This document shows positions 32,609 to 41,328 of a stretch of DNA of 64,000 bases, one piece after another. This DNA is from Kineosphaera limosa NBRC 100340 (lineage in GTDB: Bacteria; Actinomycetota; Actinomycetes; Actinomycetales; Dermatophilaceae). The notes below the pieces were generated by a model, which was not told the DNA's origin, made no database searches, and worked only from the letters and a program-made list of their open reading frames with translations. The stretch is taken from positions 1 through 64,000 of the forward strand of contig NZ_BAHD01000014.1 in assembly GCF_000298215.1 (NCBI RefSeq). Reading direction: 5' to 3'. Position numbers and translations under genes: made by a program. Position 1 is the first letter of the stretch. Every line of letters begins with the position of its first letter.

Positions 32609-33768
32609 GCCGGACCGACACCGCCTCCGCTCCGGCTCCGGGGCTCGACGCGGACACCCTGCTGAGCGCCACCGGCGTCAAGGTGCACTTTCCCATCAAG
32701 CGCGGGGTGATCTTCGACCGCACGATCGGCCACGTCTACGCCGTCGACGGTGTGGACCTGACGATCAAACGCGGCCAGACCTACGGGCTGGTCGGCGAAT
32801 CGGGCTGCGGCAAGTCGACGTTGGGGCGGGCGATCCTCAACCTCGAGCCGCCGACCGACGGCTCGGTGGTCTTCGACGGCGTCGACATCGCCTCGCTCAA
32901 GGGGGAGACGCTGCGGCGGCGCCGCAAGGACATTCAGATGGTCTTCCAGGACCCGCTGTCGTCGCTGGACCCCCGCCAGTCGGTCGAATCGCTGCTCATC
33001 GAGGGGATGAAGGCGCACGACCTGGCGCCCGACGCCAAGGCCGCGAACGCTCGGCTGCGGCAGTTGCTGGCCGACGTCGGGCTACCCGCGGCGGCGCTGC
33101 ATAAGTACCCGCACGAGTTCTCCGGCGGGCAGCGGCAGCGCATCGGCATCGCCCGCGCGCTCTCGGTGGAGCCCAAGCTCATCGTCGCCGACGAGCCCGT
33201 CTCCGCCCTCGACGTCTCAGTGCAGGCGCAGGTCATCAACCTGCTCGAGGACCTGCAGGAGGCGTACGGCCTGACGTACCTGGTCATCGCCCACGACCTG
33301 GCGGTCGTGCGGCACATCAGCGACCGCATCGGCGTCATGTACCTCGGGGCTCTGGTCGAGGAGGCCGGCGCCGACGACCTGTACGCCCGGCCGCTGCATC
33401 CGTACACGCGCGCGCTGATGTCGGCGGTGCCGGTGCCCGATCCCCTCGTCGAGGACCGCCGCGAACGCATCCTGCTGACCGGCGACCTGCCCTCACCCTC
33501 GCGGCCTCCGGCCGGCTGCCGCTTTCACACCCGCTGCCCGTGGCGCCAGGAGACCCGCTGCGACACCGAACGGCCCGCGCTGCGCCCCGTGACCTTGGCG
33601 GGGGTGCCCGAGACTCACCTCGTGGCCTGTCATTTCGCCGAGGACATCGACGCGGGTCGCATCCAGCCGCACGCCGTCGCGGCCGGCGCCGTCGACCCCT
33701 CCGCCGACGAATCCGCCGACGTCAGCTTCGGTGGACCCGCGAGCCTCACCGAGGCCACCGGACCCTGA
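32605..33768 (+). CDS. Peptide ABC transporter ATPase (DppF-like)
   Basis: A 387-residue ATPase: Walker [13 protein letters not shown]-loop [12 protein letters not shown], signature [15 protein letters not shown], Walker [14 protein letters not shown]-loop AHDLAVVRH, and the oppF-type Cys cluster [15 protein letters not shown]. The C-terminal 50 residues are an Asp/Ala-rich extension not needed for the fold. GTG start overlaps the dppD stop (GTGA). A 79-bp repeat copy fills the convergent gap after its stop. Confidence 0.94.
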
Positions 33769-33770
33769 CC

Positions 33771-33801
33771 GTCCACATCCCTGGCTGTCCACATCCGGAC
33801 C
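33771..33801 (+). repeat. Two extra GTCCACATCC words before repeat copy A
   Basis: The 10-bp head word of the 79-bp repeat occurs at 33771 and 33787 and a third time as the start of copy A at 33802 (spacing 16 and 15 bases). Head-only partial units, directly after the dppF stop. Confidence 0.7.
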
Positions 33802-33880
33802 GTCCACATCCTGGGCGCTGCGCTGGCTGCCGACGGTTGCGGTTGCGACGGCGACGCTGGGCAGGGAGGGCGACGGTCGG
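33802..33880 (+). repeat. 79-bp interspersed palindromic repeat, copy A
   Basis: Head GTCCACATCCTGG, central near-palindrome CGACGGTTGCGGTTGCGAC, tail GCAGGGAGGGCGACGGTCGG. Subtype GAC at positions 31-33. Lies between convergent dppF and ABC exporter genes. Confidence 0.9.
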
Positions 33881-33920
33881 CGGAGGGGCGGCGCGGGTGG
33901 GGTTGGGGCTGAGGGGCTGG

Positions 33921-35750
33921 TCAGGCGGGCGCTCCGGCTCCGGTCTGGACGGCCCAGAGACCGGCGTAGGTGCCGCCGCTGGCGAGCAGCTCGTCGTGCG
34001 TGCCTGACTCGACGATCCGGCCGGCCTCCAGCACCCAGATGCGGTGGGCGTGCCGCACGGTCGAGAGCCGGTGCGCGACGACGAGAGCGGTGCGGCCCAG
34101 GGCCTCGCGACGCAGGGACGACTGGATGGCCGCCTCGGTCTAGTTGTCGACGGCGCTGGTCGCCTCGTCGAGCACGAGCACCGCCGGATCGCGCAGCAGC
34201 GCCCGCGCGAGTGCCAACCGCTGCCGCTGCCCACCCGAGAGCGTGACCCCGCGCTCGCCGACCCAGCTGTCGAGGCCCTGCGGCAGCGCCTCGATGAAGT
34301 CCAGCGCGGCCGCGGCCCGGGCGGCCTCCCGGATCTGCTCGCGCGTCGCACCCGGCCGCCCGTAGGCGATGTTGTCGGCGATCGAGCCGGCGAAGACGTA
34401 GACGTCTTGGGCGACATAGCCGATCGCCCCGCGCAGCGAATCCCAGTCGAGCTCGCGCACATCGCGCCCATCCAGGGCCACCGTGCCGACCCGCGGGTCG
34501 TCGAAGCGCAGCACGAGCCGCAGCAGGGTCGACTTGCCGGCCCCGGTCGGCCCGACGATCGCGTGGGTCTGGCCCGCCGGCACGTGCAGGTCGATGTCGT
34601 GCAGCACGTGCGGCTGCTCGCCGTAACCGGTGCTTACCCCGCGCAGCTCCAGCGCCCCGGCGGGCTTGGCGGGCAGAGAGACCGAGCCGGCCTTGACCTC
34701 GATCGGCTCACCGAGCAACGTCAGAATGCGGGTCGTGCTGGCCCGGCCGCGCTGATACAGGTCGAGCACCTGCGCGATGTCGGTCAGCGGCCACAGCAGC
34801 CGCTGGGTCATGAACACCAGCACCGAGTACATGCCGACCTGCAGCGTGCCGTTCAGGGTGGCCCAGCCGCCGAGCAGCAGCGTGCACGTGAACCCGGCCA
34901 GAATCGCCATCCGGACCAGCGGCACGAACGCCGCCGAGCTGCGGATCGCCCGCACGTTGGCCTCCCGATACGCCTCGGAGTAGCCCGCGATCCGGGTCCG
35001 CTCGCGGTCTTCGGCGGTGAACGCCTTGATCGTCGCGATCCCGCCCAGGTTGGCCGACAGCGCCCCCGAGACATCGGCCACGGCCTGGCGCACGCCGGCG
35101 TACAGGGGCTCGAGGCGCTTTTGGAACCACAGCGACCCGATGACGATGAGCGGGATCGGGAGGAAGGCGAACAGCAGCAGCTGCCAGGAGGCGATGGCGA
35201 AGACCGCGCCGACGAGCACGATGTTCAGCGCGGTCTGCAGGATGCGTGGGGCGCCGACATCGAGAAAACGCTCGAGCTGATTGACGTCGTCGTTCAGGGT
35301 TGCCAGGGTCGCGCCGGCGGGGCGGGATTCGTGCCAGCGCAGGTCGAGGTGTTGGGCGTGGTCGTAGGCCTGCACCCGCAGGTCGTGCTCGACCCCCTGG
35401 GCGACCCCGCGCCAGAGCACGTCGGCGATGTACTCGCTGGCCGACTCGATGATCCACACGACGACGTTGATGACCGCGAGCCACGCGAGCTGGGAGTAGC
35501 GCGACTCGACCCCCAGCACCTGCCCGACGAACGAGGCGTCGCCGCGCACCACGACATCCACTGCCGCGCCGATGAGCAGCTCGGGCACCACGTCGGCGAC
35601 TTTGTTGACCACCGAGGCGGTCACCGCTGCGATCAGCCGCGGCCGATGCTGCCCGTAGCGCGCCCAGAGGGCGTGCAGCGGGCGGTCGGGGTCCATGCTG
35701 ACGTCCAGGGGGACCGTGGCGGAGGTCGGGGAGTGGGTCGCGGAAGGCAC
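33921..35750 (-). pseudogene. ABC exporter (fused membrane + ATPase domains) with in-frame TAG
   Basis: A 609-codon MsbA/IrtA-like exporter half-transporter: six membrane segments (about 30-330), Walker A GPTGAGKST, Q-loop YVAQDVY, signature LSGGQRQRLALARALL, Walker B AVLVLDEATSAVDN. Directly after DN comes TAG (34140-34142, codon 537), then the same frame continues [42 protein letters not shown], the expected D-loop exit and H-loop, to TGA at 33921-33923. The truncated form lacks the switch His and would be inactive. In homologues the missing residue is usually Glu or another polar residue. Divergent from a siderophore-uptake operon with an iron box between, so a siderophore exporter or importer is plausible. 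Confidence 0.87.
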
Positions 35751-35841
35751 GCCTCACCTTTCCATCGGGTCGAGTGCGGCGTTGCGCGAGGTGTTCGGAT
35801 CGTCACAGGCGGCACCGCTTGCCAGATCACGCACCCTAACC

Positions 35842-35871
35842 CCTAAGGTGCCTTAGGTAAGCCTTACCTTC
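35842..35871. promoter_or_regulatory. DtxR/IdeR iron boxes between exporter and siderophore-uptake operon
   Basis: TTAGGTAAGCCTTACCTTC at 35853-35871 closely matches the 19-bp DtxR/IdeR consensus TTAGGTTAGSCTAACCTAA. An overlapping 16-bp palindrome CCTAAGGTGCCTTAGG (35842-35857) forms a second iron-box-like dyad. Located in the 139-base divergent gap, so iron-replete repression of both directions is likely. Confidence 0.75.
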
Positions 35872-35889
35872 GTCGAGAGACCCGCCCCC

Positions 35890-36936
35890 ATGCGATCCCG
35901 TTCCCTGGCCGGCGCCACCGCCTCCCTCCTGCTGCTGGCCCTGGCGGCCTGCGGTTCCAGCACCGCCGACCCCGCTGCGAACAGCACCACCCCGGCCGGG
36001 GAGGCCGCGACCGGCGCGGCCTTCCCCGTGACGATTCAGCACGCGTTGGGCAGCACGACGATCGAGAGCAAGCCGGAGCGGGTGGCCACGGTCGCGTGGA
36101 GCAACCACGAGGTGCCGCTGGCCCTGGGCGTCGTACCGGTCGGCATGAGCAAGGCGACGTGGGGCGACGACAACGGCAACGGCGTGCTGCCGTGGGTCGA
36201 GGAGAAGCTCACCGAGCTGGGTGCGCAGACCCCCGTGCTGTTCGACGACACCGACAGCATCGACTACGAGGCGGTCGCGAACACCAAGCCCGACGTCATC
36301 CTGGCCGCCTACTCGGGATTGACCAAGGAGCAGTACGACACTCTGAGCAAGATCGCGCCGGTCGTCGCCTACCCCAAGGCCGCCTGGGGCACGTCGATGG
36401 ACGAGATGATCAAGCTCAACAGCTTGGCCATCGGTCTGGGTCCCGAGGGCGAAAAGCTGGCCACCGACCTCGATGCGCAGGTCAAGGCCACGGGGGCGAA
36501 GCACCCTGAGCTGGCCGGCAAGACCGCGCTGTTCTCCTTCATCGACACCACCGACCTGAGCAAGGTCGGCTTCTACAACACCAACGATCCCCGCGCGGCG
36601 CTGTTCACCGAGATCGGCATGACCGAGGCCAAGGCCGCCACCGAGTCGGCCGCGGCCGGCCCCGCCTTCTTCGGCACGATCAGCGCCGAGCAAAGCGACT
36701 CCTTCGCCGACGTCGACCTGGTCGTCAGCTACGCCAAGGACGAGGCCGCGACGCTCAAGGCGGTCGAGGCCGATCCGCTCTGGTCGAAGATCCCCGCCGT
36801 GAAGAACGGCTCCATCGCGCTGCTCAAGGACGACACCCCGCTGGCCGCCGTCGCCAACCCCTCGCCGCTGTCGATCCCGTGGGGCATGGACAAGTACCTG
36901 GCGGTGCTCGACGCCGCGGCTACCAAGGCGCCGTGA
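35890..36936 (+). CDS. Fe3+-siderophore ABC transporter substrate-binding lipoprotein
   Basis: A 348-residue FecB/FepB-like periplasmic-binding protein anchored as lipoprotein (LALAAC, C21). The domain opens TIQHALGSTTIESKPERVATVAWSNHEVPLALGVVPVGM and contains SIDYEAVANTKPDVILA, both typical of TroA/BtuF-fold siderophore binders. It delivers a ferric siderophore to the two permeases encoded next. The iron box 19 bases upstream predicts expression under iron limitation. Its stop overlaps the first permease start (GTGA). Confidence 0.93.
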   Translation: MRSRSLAGATASLLLLALAACGSSTADPAANSTTPAGEAATGAAFPVTIQHALGSTTIESKPERVATVAWSNHEVPLALGVVPVGMSKATWGDDNGNGVLPWVEEKLTELGAQTPVLFDDTDSIDYEAVANTKPDVILAAYSGLTKEQYDTLSKIAPVVAYPKAAWGTSMDEMIKLNSLAIGLGPEGEKLATDLDAQVKATGAKHPELAGKTALFSFIDTTDLSKVGFYNTNDPRAALFTEIGMTEAKAATESAAAGPAFFGTISAEQSDSFADVDLVVSYAKDEAATLKAVEADPLWSKIPAVKNGSIALLKDDTPLAAVANPSPLSIPWGMDKYLAVLDAAATKAP

Positions 36937-38093
36937 GTTTCCTGCTCGCGACGCGGGCGAAAACGCGCAGCGGGCCGGGCGTCGCCACCGCCCGGCCCGC
37001 TGCGGCTGCCCGGACGGTGGGCGCCGAGGGCGCCGAGGGCGCCGAGTTGGGCACCGAGTCGCCCGCCGAGCTGCCCGCCGAGCTCGCTGGGCGGCGGCGC
37101 TCCCCCGCGACCCGCTGGACCTGGTTGGGGGTGGCGCTCGTCGCGCTCGTAGCGGCGGCGCTGGCCTCGGTGACCTTCGGGGCGCGCGAGATCGCGTGGT
37201 CCGATCTGGTGGCGGCGCTGCGCGGACATGAGGAGACGGTCTCGCAGGCGGCGGTGGCCAAGCGCATTCCGCGCACGCTGCTCGCGCTGCTCGTCGGGGC
37301 CGCGCTCGGGGTGGCCGGGACCGTCATGCAGGGCGTGACCCGCAACCCGCTGGCCGATCCCGGCATCCTGGGGGTCAGTTCGGGGGCCTCGCTGGCGGTC
37401 GTGAGCGGCATCGCGTTCTTCGGTCTGGCCAGCCCGACCGGCTACATCTGGGTCGCGATTCTCGGCGCGGGCATCGCGGCGGTGTTCGTCTACGTCGTCG
37501 GGTCGCTGGGGCGCGGCGGGGCCACCCCGCTGAAGCTGGCCCTGGCCGGCGCGGCGACCTCGGCGGCGCTGACGTCGCTGATCAGCGCCATCCTCCTGCC
37601 CCGCATCCAGGTGATGGACTCGTTTCGGTTCTGGCAGATCGGCGGGGTGGGCGGAGCCAGCCTCGGCAAGATCGTGCTGGTGCTGCCGTTCCTGGTCGTC
37701 GGCACCCTCTTGTGCCTCGTGATGGCTCGCGGGCTCAACTCGCTGGCGCTCGGGGACGAGTTGGCGGCCGGGCTCGGGGAGCGAGTGATGCGCACCCGGA
37801 TCGTCGCCGCAACGGGCGCGGTTGCGCTCTGCGGAGCGGCGACCGCCGTCGCCGGCCCGATCGGCTTCGTCGGACTCGTCGTGCCGCACGCGTGCCGACT
37901 GCTCGTGGGCCCTGATCACCGCTGGCTGCTGCCGTTCTCGGCGATCGTCGGGGCCGTGTTGCTCACGCTCGCCGATGTGGTCGGCCGGGTGGTCGCCCGT
38001 CCCGACGAGATCGACGTCGGTATCGTCACCGCCCTCATCGGCGCGCCGGTCTTCATCGCGATCGTGCGCCGGCAGAAGGCGCGGGCGCTGTGA
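36933..38093 (+). CDS. Siderophore ABC transporter permease 1 (FecCD family)
   Basis: A 386-residue FecCD-type permease with about ten membrane segments. The diagnostic stretch RIPRTLLALLVGAALGVAGTVMQGVTRNPLADPGILGVSSGAS is present, as is GPIGFVGLVVPHACRLLVGPDHRWLLP. A 70-residue cytoplasmic N-terminal extension with GAEGAEGAELGTE low complexity is unusual. GTG at 36933 overlaps the binding-protein TGA and is used as start. Confidence 0.92.
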   Translation: MSFLLATRAKTRSGPGVATARPAAAARTVGAEGAEGAELGTESPAELPAELAGRRRSPATRWTWLGVALVALVAAALASVTFGAREIAWSDLVAALRGHEETVSQAAVAKRIPRTLLALLVGAALGVAGTVMQGVTRNPLADPGILGVSSGASLAVVSGIAFFGLASPTGYIWVAILGAGIAAVFVYVVGSLGRGGATPLKLALAGAATSAALTSLISAILLPRIQVMDSFRFWQIGGVGGASLGKIVLVLPFLVVGTLLCLVMARGLNSLALGDELAAGLGERVMRTRIVAATGAVALCGAATAVAGPIGFVGLVVPHACRLLVGPDHRWLLPFSAIVGAVLLTLADVVGRVVARPDEIDVGIVTALIGAPVFIAIVRRQKARAL

Positions 38094-39172
38094 GCGCGCC
38101 GGCACGCCGGTCTGCAGTGACGCCTACCGCGCCGGTGGTCCCCGCGAGTGTCCGTGAGCGGGTCGCTCGCGGGCGGGTCAACCGGGCCCGAGCCCGCGTG
38201 GTGGCGGTGGCGGTGCTCGCCCTGATCGCCGCGAGCCTCTTCGCGGTCGCCCTCATGGTGGGTCAGACGTTCTACGGCGCCAGTGAGGTGCTGCGCGTCG
38301 TCCTCGGCCAGACGGTGCCGGGCGCCAGCTTCACCGTCGGTGAGCTGCGGCTGCCGCGGAGTGTGTTGGCGGTGCTCGCGGGCGCCGCCTTCGCCCTGGC
38401 CGGGGTGACCTTTCAGACGATGCTGCGTAACCCGCTGGCCTCGCCGGACATCATCGGCATCAGCTCCGGAGCCAGCGCGGCGGCGGTCTTCGGCATCGTC
38501 ACCTTCGGCCTGAGCGGGGCGACGTTGTCGATCGTCGCGATCGTCGCGGCGCTGGCCACGGCGTTGCTGATCTACGGACTGTCGTACTCCGGCGGGGTCG
38601 CCGGTACCCGGCTGATCCTCATCGGCATCGGCATCTCTTCGATGCTGCATTCGGTCGTCTCCTACCAACTCATCAAGGCCGCGACGTGGGATCTGCAGAC
38701 CGCCATGCGCTGGCTGACCGGCTCGGTCAACGATGCGACGTGGCAGGTCGTCGCGCCTCTGGCGGTGGCCCTGGCGGTGCTGGCTCCGGTGCTGTTCGGC
38801 CAGGCCCGCAACCTGACCCTGCTGCAGCTCGGTGACGACACGGCCGCCGCGCTCGGGGTCAGTGTCGAGCGCACACGATTGTTGGCAATCGTGGCGGCGG
38901 TCGCGCTCGTCGCGTTCGCCACGGCCGCCGCCGGGCCGATCGCGTTCGTGGCCTTCCTCTCCGGCCCCATCGCCGCCCGCATCGTGCGCCCGGGCGGCTC
39001 GCTCATGCTCCCGGCTGCGTTCGTCGGGGCGTTGCTCGTGCTCGGCGCCGACCTGCTCGGGCAATTCGCGTTCGACGCCCGCTATCCGGTGGGGGTCATC
39101 ACCGGCGCCCTCGGCGCGCCCTACCTGGTGTACCTGCTGGTGCGCACCAATCGTTCCGGAGGTTCGTTGTGA
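38090..39172 (+). CDS. Siderophore ABC transporter permease 2 (FecCD family)
   Basis: A 360-residue partner permease with the same family motif LRLPRSVLAVLAGAAFALAGVTFQTMLRNPLASPDIIGISSGAS and AAAGPIAFVAFLSGPIAARIVRPGGS. With permease 1 it forms the heterodimeric channel (FepD/FepG arrangement). GTG start at 38090 overlaps the previous stop by four bases; its own stop overlaps the ATPase start the same way. Confidence 0.92.
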   Translation: MSAPARRSAVTPTAPVVPASVRERVARGRVNRARARVVAVAVLALIAASLFAVALMVGQTFYGASEVLRVVLGQTVPGASFTVGELRLPRSVLAVLAGAAFALAGVTFQTMLRNPLASPDIIGISSGASAAAVFGIVTFGLSGATLSIVAIVAALATALLIYGLSYSGGVAGTRLILIGIGISSMLHSVVSYQLIKAATWDLQTAMRWLTGSVNDATWQVVAPLAVALAVLAPVLFGQARNLTLLQLGDDTAAALGVSVERTRLLAIVAAVALVAFATAAAGPIAFVAFLSGPIAARIVRPGGSLMLPAAFVGALLVLGADLLGQFAFDARYPVGVITGALGAPYLVYLLVRTNRSGGSL

Positions 39173-39990
39173 CCGTTGACCATTCGCTGATCGCCGAGCG
39201 GGTTCGGCTGGGTTACGGCGAGCGCACCGTCGTCGACGAGCTAGACCTGTCGATCGAGCCGGGAGCCATCACGGTGATTGTCGGCGCCAACGCGTGTGGC
39301 AAGTCGACGTTGCTGCGCGCGTTGGCGCGGCTGCTGACCCCGAGCAGCGGGCGGGTGCTGCTCGATGGTGCGGACCTGCACCGGCGATCGACGAAGGAGG
39401 TGGCGCGCACGCTCGGACTGCTGCCGCAGTCCCCGGTGGCGCCGGAGGGGATCGTCGTGGCCGACCTCGTGGCCCGGGGCCGCAGCCCGCATCAGCGGAT
39501 GTTCGCGCGCTGGTCGCCGGCCGACGACGAGGCGGTCGCCGCGGCCCTGGAGGTGACGGGCACGGCCGACCTGGCCGACCGCTCCGTCGACGAGCTCTCC
39601 GGCGGCCAGCGGCAGCGCGTGTGGATCGCGATGGCCCTCGCGCAGCGCACCGACGTGCTGCTGCTCGACGAGCCGACGACCTTCCTCGACATCAGCCACC
39701 AGGTCGAGGTGCTCGACCTGCTCACCGACCTCAACCGGCTGCGCGGCACGACGATCGTCATGGTGCTGCACGACCTCAACCTGGCCGCGCGCTACGCCGA
39801 CCGGCTGGTCGCGGTGGCCGGAGGCCGGGTGTACGCGCAGGGCGCGCCGGGGCAGGTGCTCACCCAGGAGGTCGTGCAGGAGGTCTTCGGCCTGCGCAGC
39901 CAGGTGGTGCCCGACCCCGTCTCCGGTACCCCCATCGTGCTGCCCATCGGCCGGCACCACGTGCGCGCCCCCGAGCCCGCGGCCAGCTGA
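39169..39990 (+). CDS. Siderophore ABC transporter ATPase (FepC-like)
   Basis: A 273-residue cytoplasmic ATPase: Walker A GANACGKSTLLRALA, signature LSGGQRQRVWIAMAL, Walker B VLLLDEPTTFLDI, H-loop LHDLNLAARYADR. The ANACGKS and TTFLDI versions are characteristic of the iron-siderophore subfamily. Last gene of the four-gene operon. A 16-bp tandem duplication (39984-39999 and 40000-40015) includes its stop codon and repeats it just downstream. Confidence 0.93.
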   Translation: MTVDHSLIAERVRLGYGERTVVDELDLSIEPGAITVIVGANACGKSTLLRALARLLTPSSGRVLLDGADLHRRSTKEVARTLGLLPQSPVAPEGIVVADLVARGRSPHQRMFARWSPADDEAVAAALEVTGTADLADRSVDELSGGQRQRVWIAMALAQRTDVLLLDEPTTFLDISHQVEVLDLLTDLNRLRGTTIVMVLHDLNLAARYADRLVAVAGGRVYAQGAPGQVLTQEVVQEVFGLRSQVVPDPVSGTPIVLPIGRHHVRAPEPAAS

Positions 39991-40015
39991 CCGCGCCGTC
40001 AGCTGACCGCGCCGT
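39984..40015 (+). repeat. 16-bp tandem duplication at fepC stop
   Basis: CAGCTGACCGCGCCGT occurs twice in direct succession, duplicating the TGA context of the ATPase gene. A small slippage event at the left edge of the repeat array gap. Confidence 0.8.
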
Positions 40016-40063
40016 CAGCGCCCGGCCGCACCTCCGCTTATCCGCCGGGCCCTCCGCCCGCCA

Positions 40064-40142
40064 GTCCACATCGTGGGCGTTGCGCTGGCTGCCCAGGGGC
40101 GCGGTTGCAACGGCGACGCTCGGCAGGGAGGGCGCCCGTCGG
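40064..40142 (+). repeat. 79-bp repeat, copy B1 (array of three)
   Basis: First of three tandem units with exact 103-bp period in the 369-base convergent gap 39991-40359, which holds no gene. Subtype CAG at positions 31-33. Followed by a 24-base spacer (40143-40166). Confidence 0.92.
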
Positions 40143-40166
40143 CGGGAGCGGGCTGCGTGCTGGCCA

Positions 40167-40245
40167 GTCCACATCGTGGGCGTTGCGCTGGCTGCCCAGG
40201 GGCGCGGTTGCGACCGCGACGCTCGGCAGGGAGGGCGCCCGTCGG
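40167..40245 (+). repeat. 79-bp repeat, copy B2
   Basis: Second unit; differs from B1 at only a few central positions. Followed by a different 24-base spacer (40246-40269). Confidence 0.92.
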
Positions 40246-40269
40246 GTGGGCGTTCTGCTGACCGGGCCC

Positions 40270-40348
40270 GTCCACATGCTGGATGTTGCGCTGGCTGCCC
40301 AGGGATGCGGTTGCGACCGCGACGCTCGGCAGGGAGCGCGCCCGTCGG
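40270..40348 (+). repeat. 79-bp repeat, copy B3
   Basis: Third unit, ending 12 bases beyond the stop of the convergent TetR gene (40360). CAG subtype. Confidence 0.92.
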
Positions 40349-40359
40349 GGGCCGGCGGG

Positions 40360-41178
40360 CTAGACCTCGGTGCTGGCCACTAGTCGCTCGACGCTGTCGA
40401 GGATGAGGTCGAGCGCGAAGTGCAGGTCGGCTTGGTCGTCGTGGGCTCGGTCGTAGAAGCCCGAGTTCCAGGTCGCGAACAGGCTCGGAAAGCGCGCGGG
40501 GTCGAAGTAGCGCTCCCACACGGAGGCTCGGGCTGCCCAGTGCTCGTCGGCCGATTCTCCCGTGCGCGAGGCTTGGGCGGCATCGGCGATCTCGCCGCGC
40601 GCGATGCCGAAGATGTAGGACTCCAGCAGCTCACTGACGCGGGCCGCCTCGCCGAGCGGCAGGTGGGCGTCCCGTCCGACCGCCAGCAGGTCGTCGCTGA
40701 TCGTGAGCACCCGCGGGCCGGGTGGCAACCGCCAGAGGTTGGCGTGCACGAGCCAAGGATGCCGCCGATACATCGCGAGCGCCTGCTCGGCGTGGTGGAT
40801 ATACCTCTGCCGCCACCCCTGACTGGCCTGCGAGCGGGTACGCGCGGCGTATGCCCGGTCGATCATCAACTCGAATAGCTCGTCTCGGCCAGGGACGTAG
40901 GTGTAGAGCGACATCGCGCCGACCCCGAGGCGACGGGCCAGCGCGCGCATCGACAGCGCCTCGAATCCCTCCTCGTCGGCCAGGGCCATCGCCGCGTCGA
41001 GCACCTCGTCCAGCGTGATCTTCGGGCGTCGGCCGCGGGCGGATGGGGCTGGGGGGTCCCACAGCAACTCGACGACGCGCTGCCCCGCGGCGGTGCCTTC
41101 GCCGGGCTCCGCGGGGGCCACGGCGGGCTCGGCAGGGTCGGCGCCCTCGGCGTCAGCGGCGGTCCGGTTTGTGCTCAT
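40360..41178 (-). CDS. TetR-family repressor of the DrrAB-like exporter
   Basis: A 272-residue TetR protein. After a 45-residue Ala/Pro/Glu-rich N-terminal tail, the HTH reads ITLDEVLDAAMALADEEGFEALSMRALARRLGVGAMSLYTYVPGRDEL, and the C-terminal ligand domain resembles the TetR_C class (ESYIFGIARGEI; DLHFALDLILDSVERL). It is divergent from an ABC drug exporter with three CGTAC-N3-GTACG sites between, a textbook autoregulated efflux arrangement; ligand is probably the exported drug. Confidence 0.92.
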   Translation of the reverse strand: MSTNRTAADAEGADPAEPAVAPAEPGEGTAAGQRVVELLWDPPAPSARGRRPKITLDEVLDAAMALADEEGFEALSMRALARRLGVGAMSLYTYVPGRDELFELMIDRAYAARTRSQASQGWRQRYIHHAEQALAMYRRHPWLVHANLWRLPPGPRVLTISDDLLAVGRDAHLPLGEAARVSELLESYIFGIARGEIADAAQASRTGESADEHWAARASVWERYFDPARFPSLFATWNSGFYDRAHDDQADLHFALDLILDSVERLVASTEV

Positions 41179-41208
41179 CGCCTAGCCACTCCCTTCGCCG
41201 TGATCGAT

Positions 41209-41279
41209 GACGTACAGAGTACGTCTTGTGATTCTCGTACGATGTACGGTACGGTCGCGTTATCTACGTACACCGTACG
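41209..41279. promoter_or_regulatory. Triple TetR operator (CGTAC-N3-GTACG)
   Basis: Three palindromes in the 150-base divergent gap: GACGTAC-AGA-GTACGTC (41209-41225), CGTAC-GAT-GTACG (41236-41248) and CGTAC-ACC-GTACG (41267-41279). All share 5-bp arms and a 3-base centre. They probably bind the adjacent TetR protein and control both directions. Confidence 0.8.
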
Positions 41280-41328
41280 AGTGTGGCCAGCGGTATCGCG
41301 TCGCACTCGGCGACAGCAGGGGGACCCA

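Noticed and set aside
40064-40348. CRISPR array
   Set aside because: Repeat-spacer periodicity is present, but repeats of 79 bases and spacers of 24 are outside CRISPR ranges, there are only three units and no cas genes are nearby.
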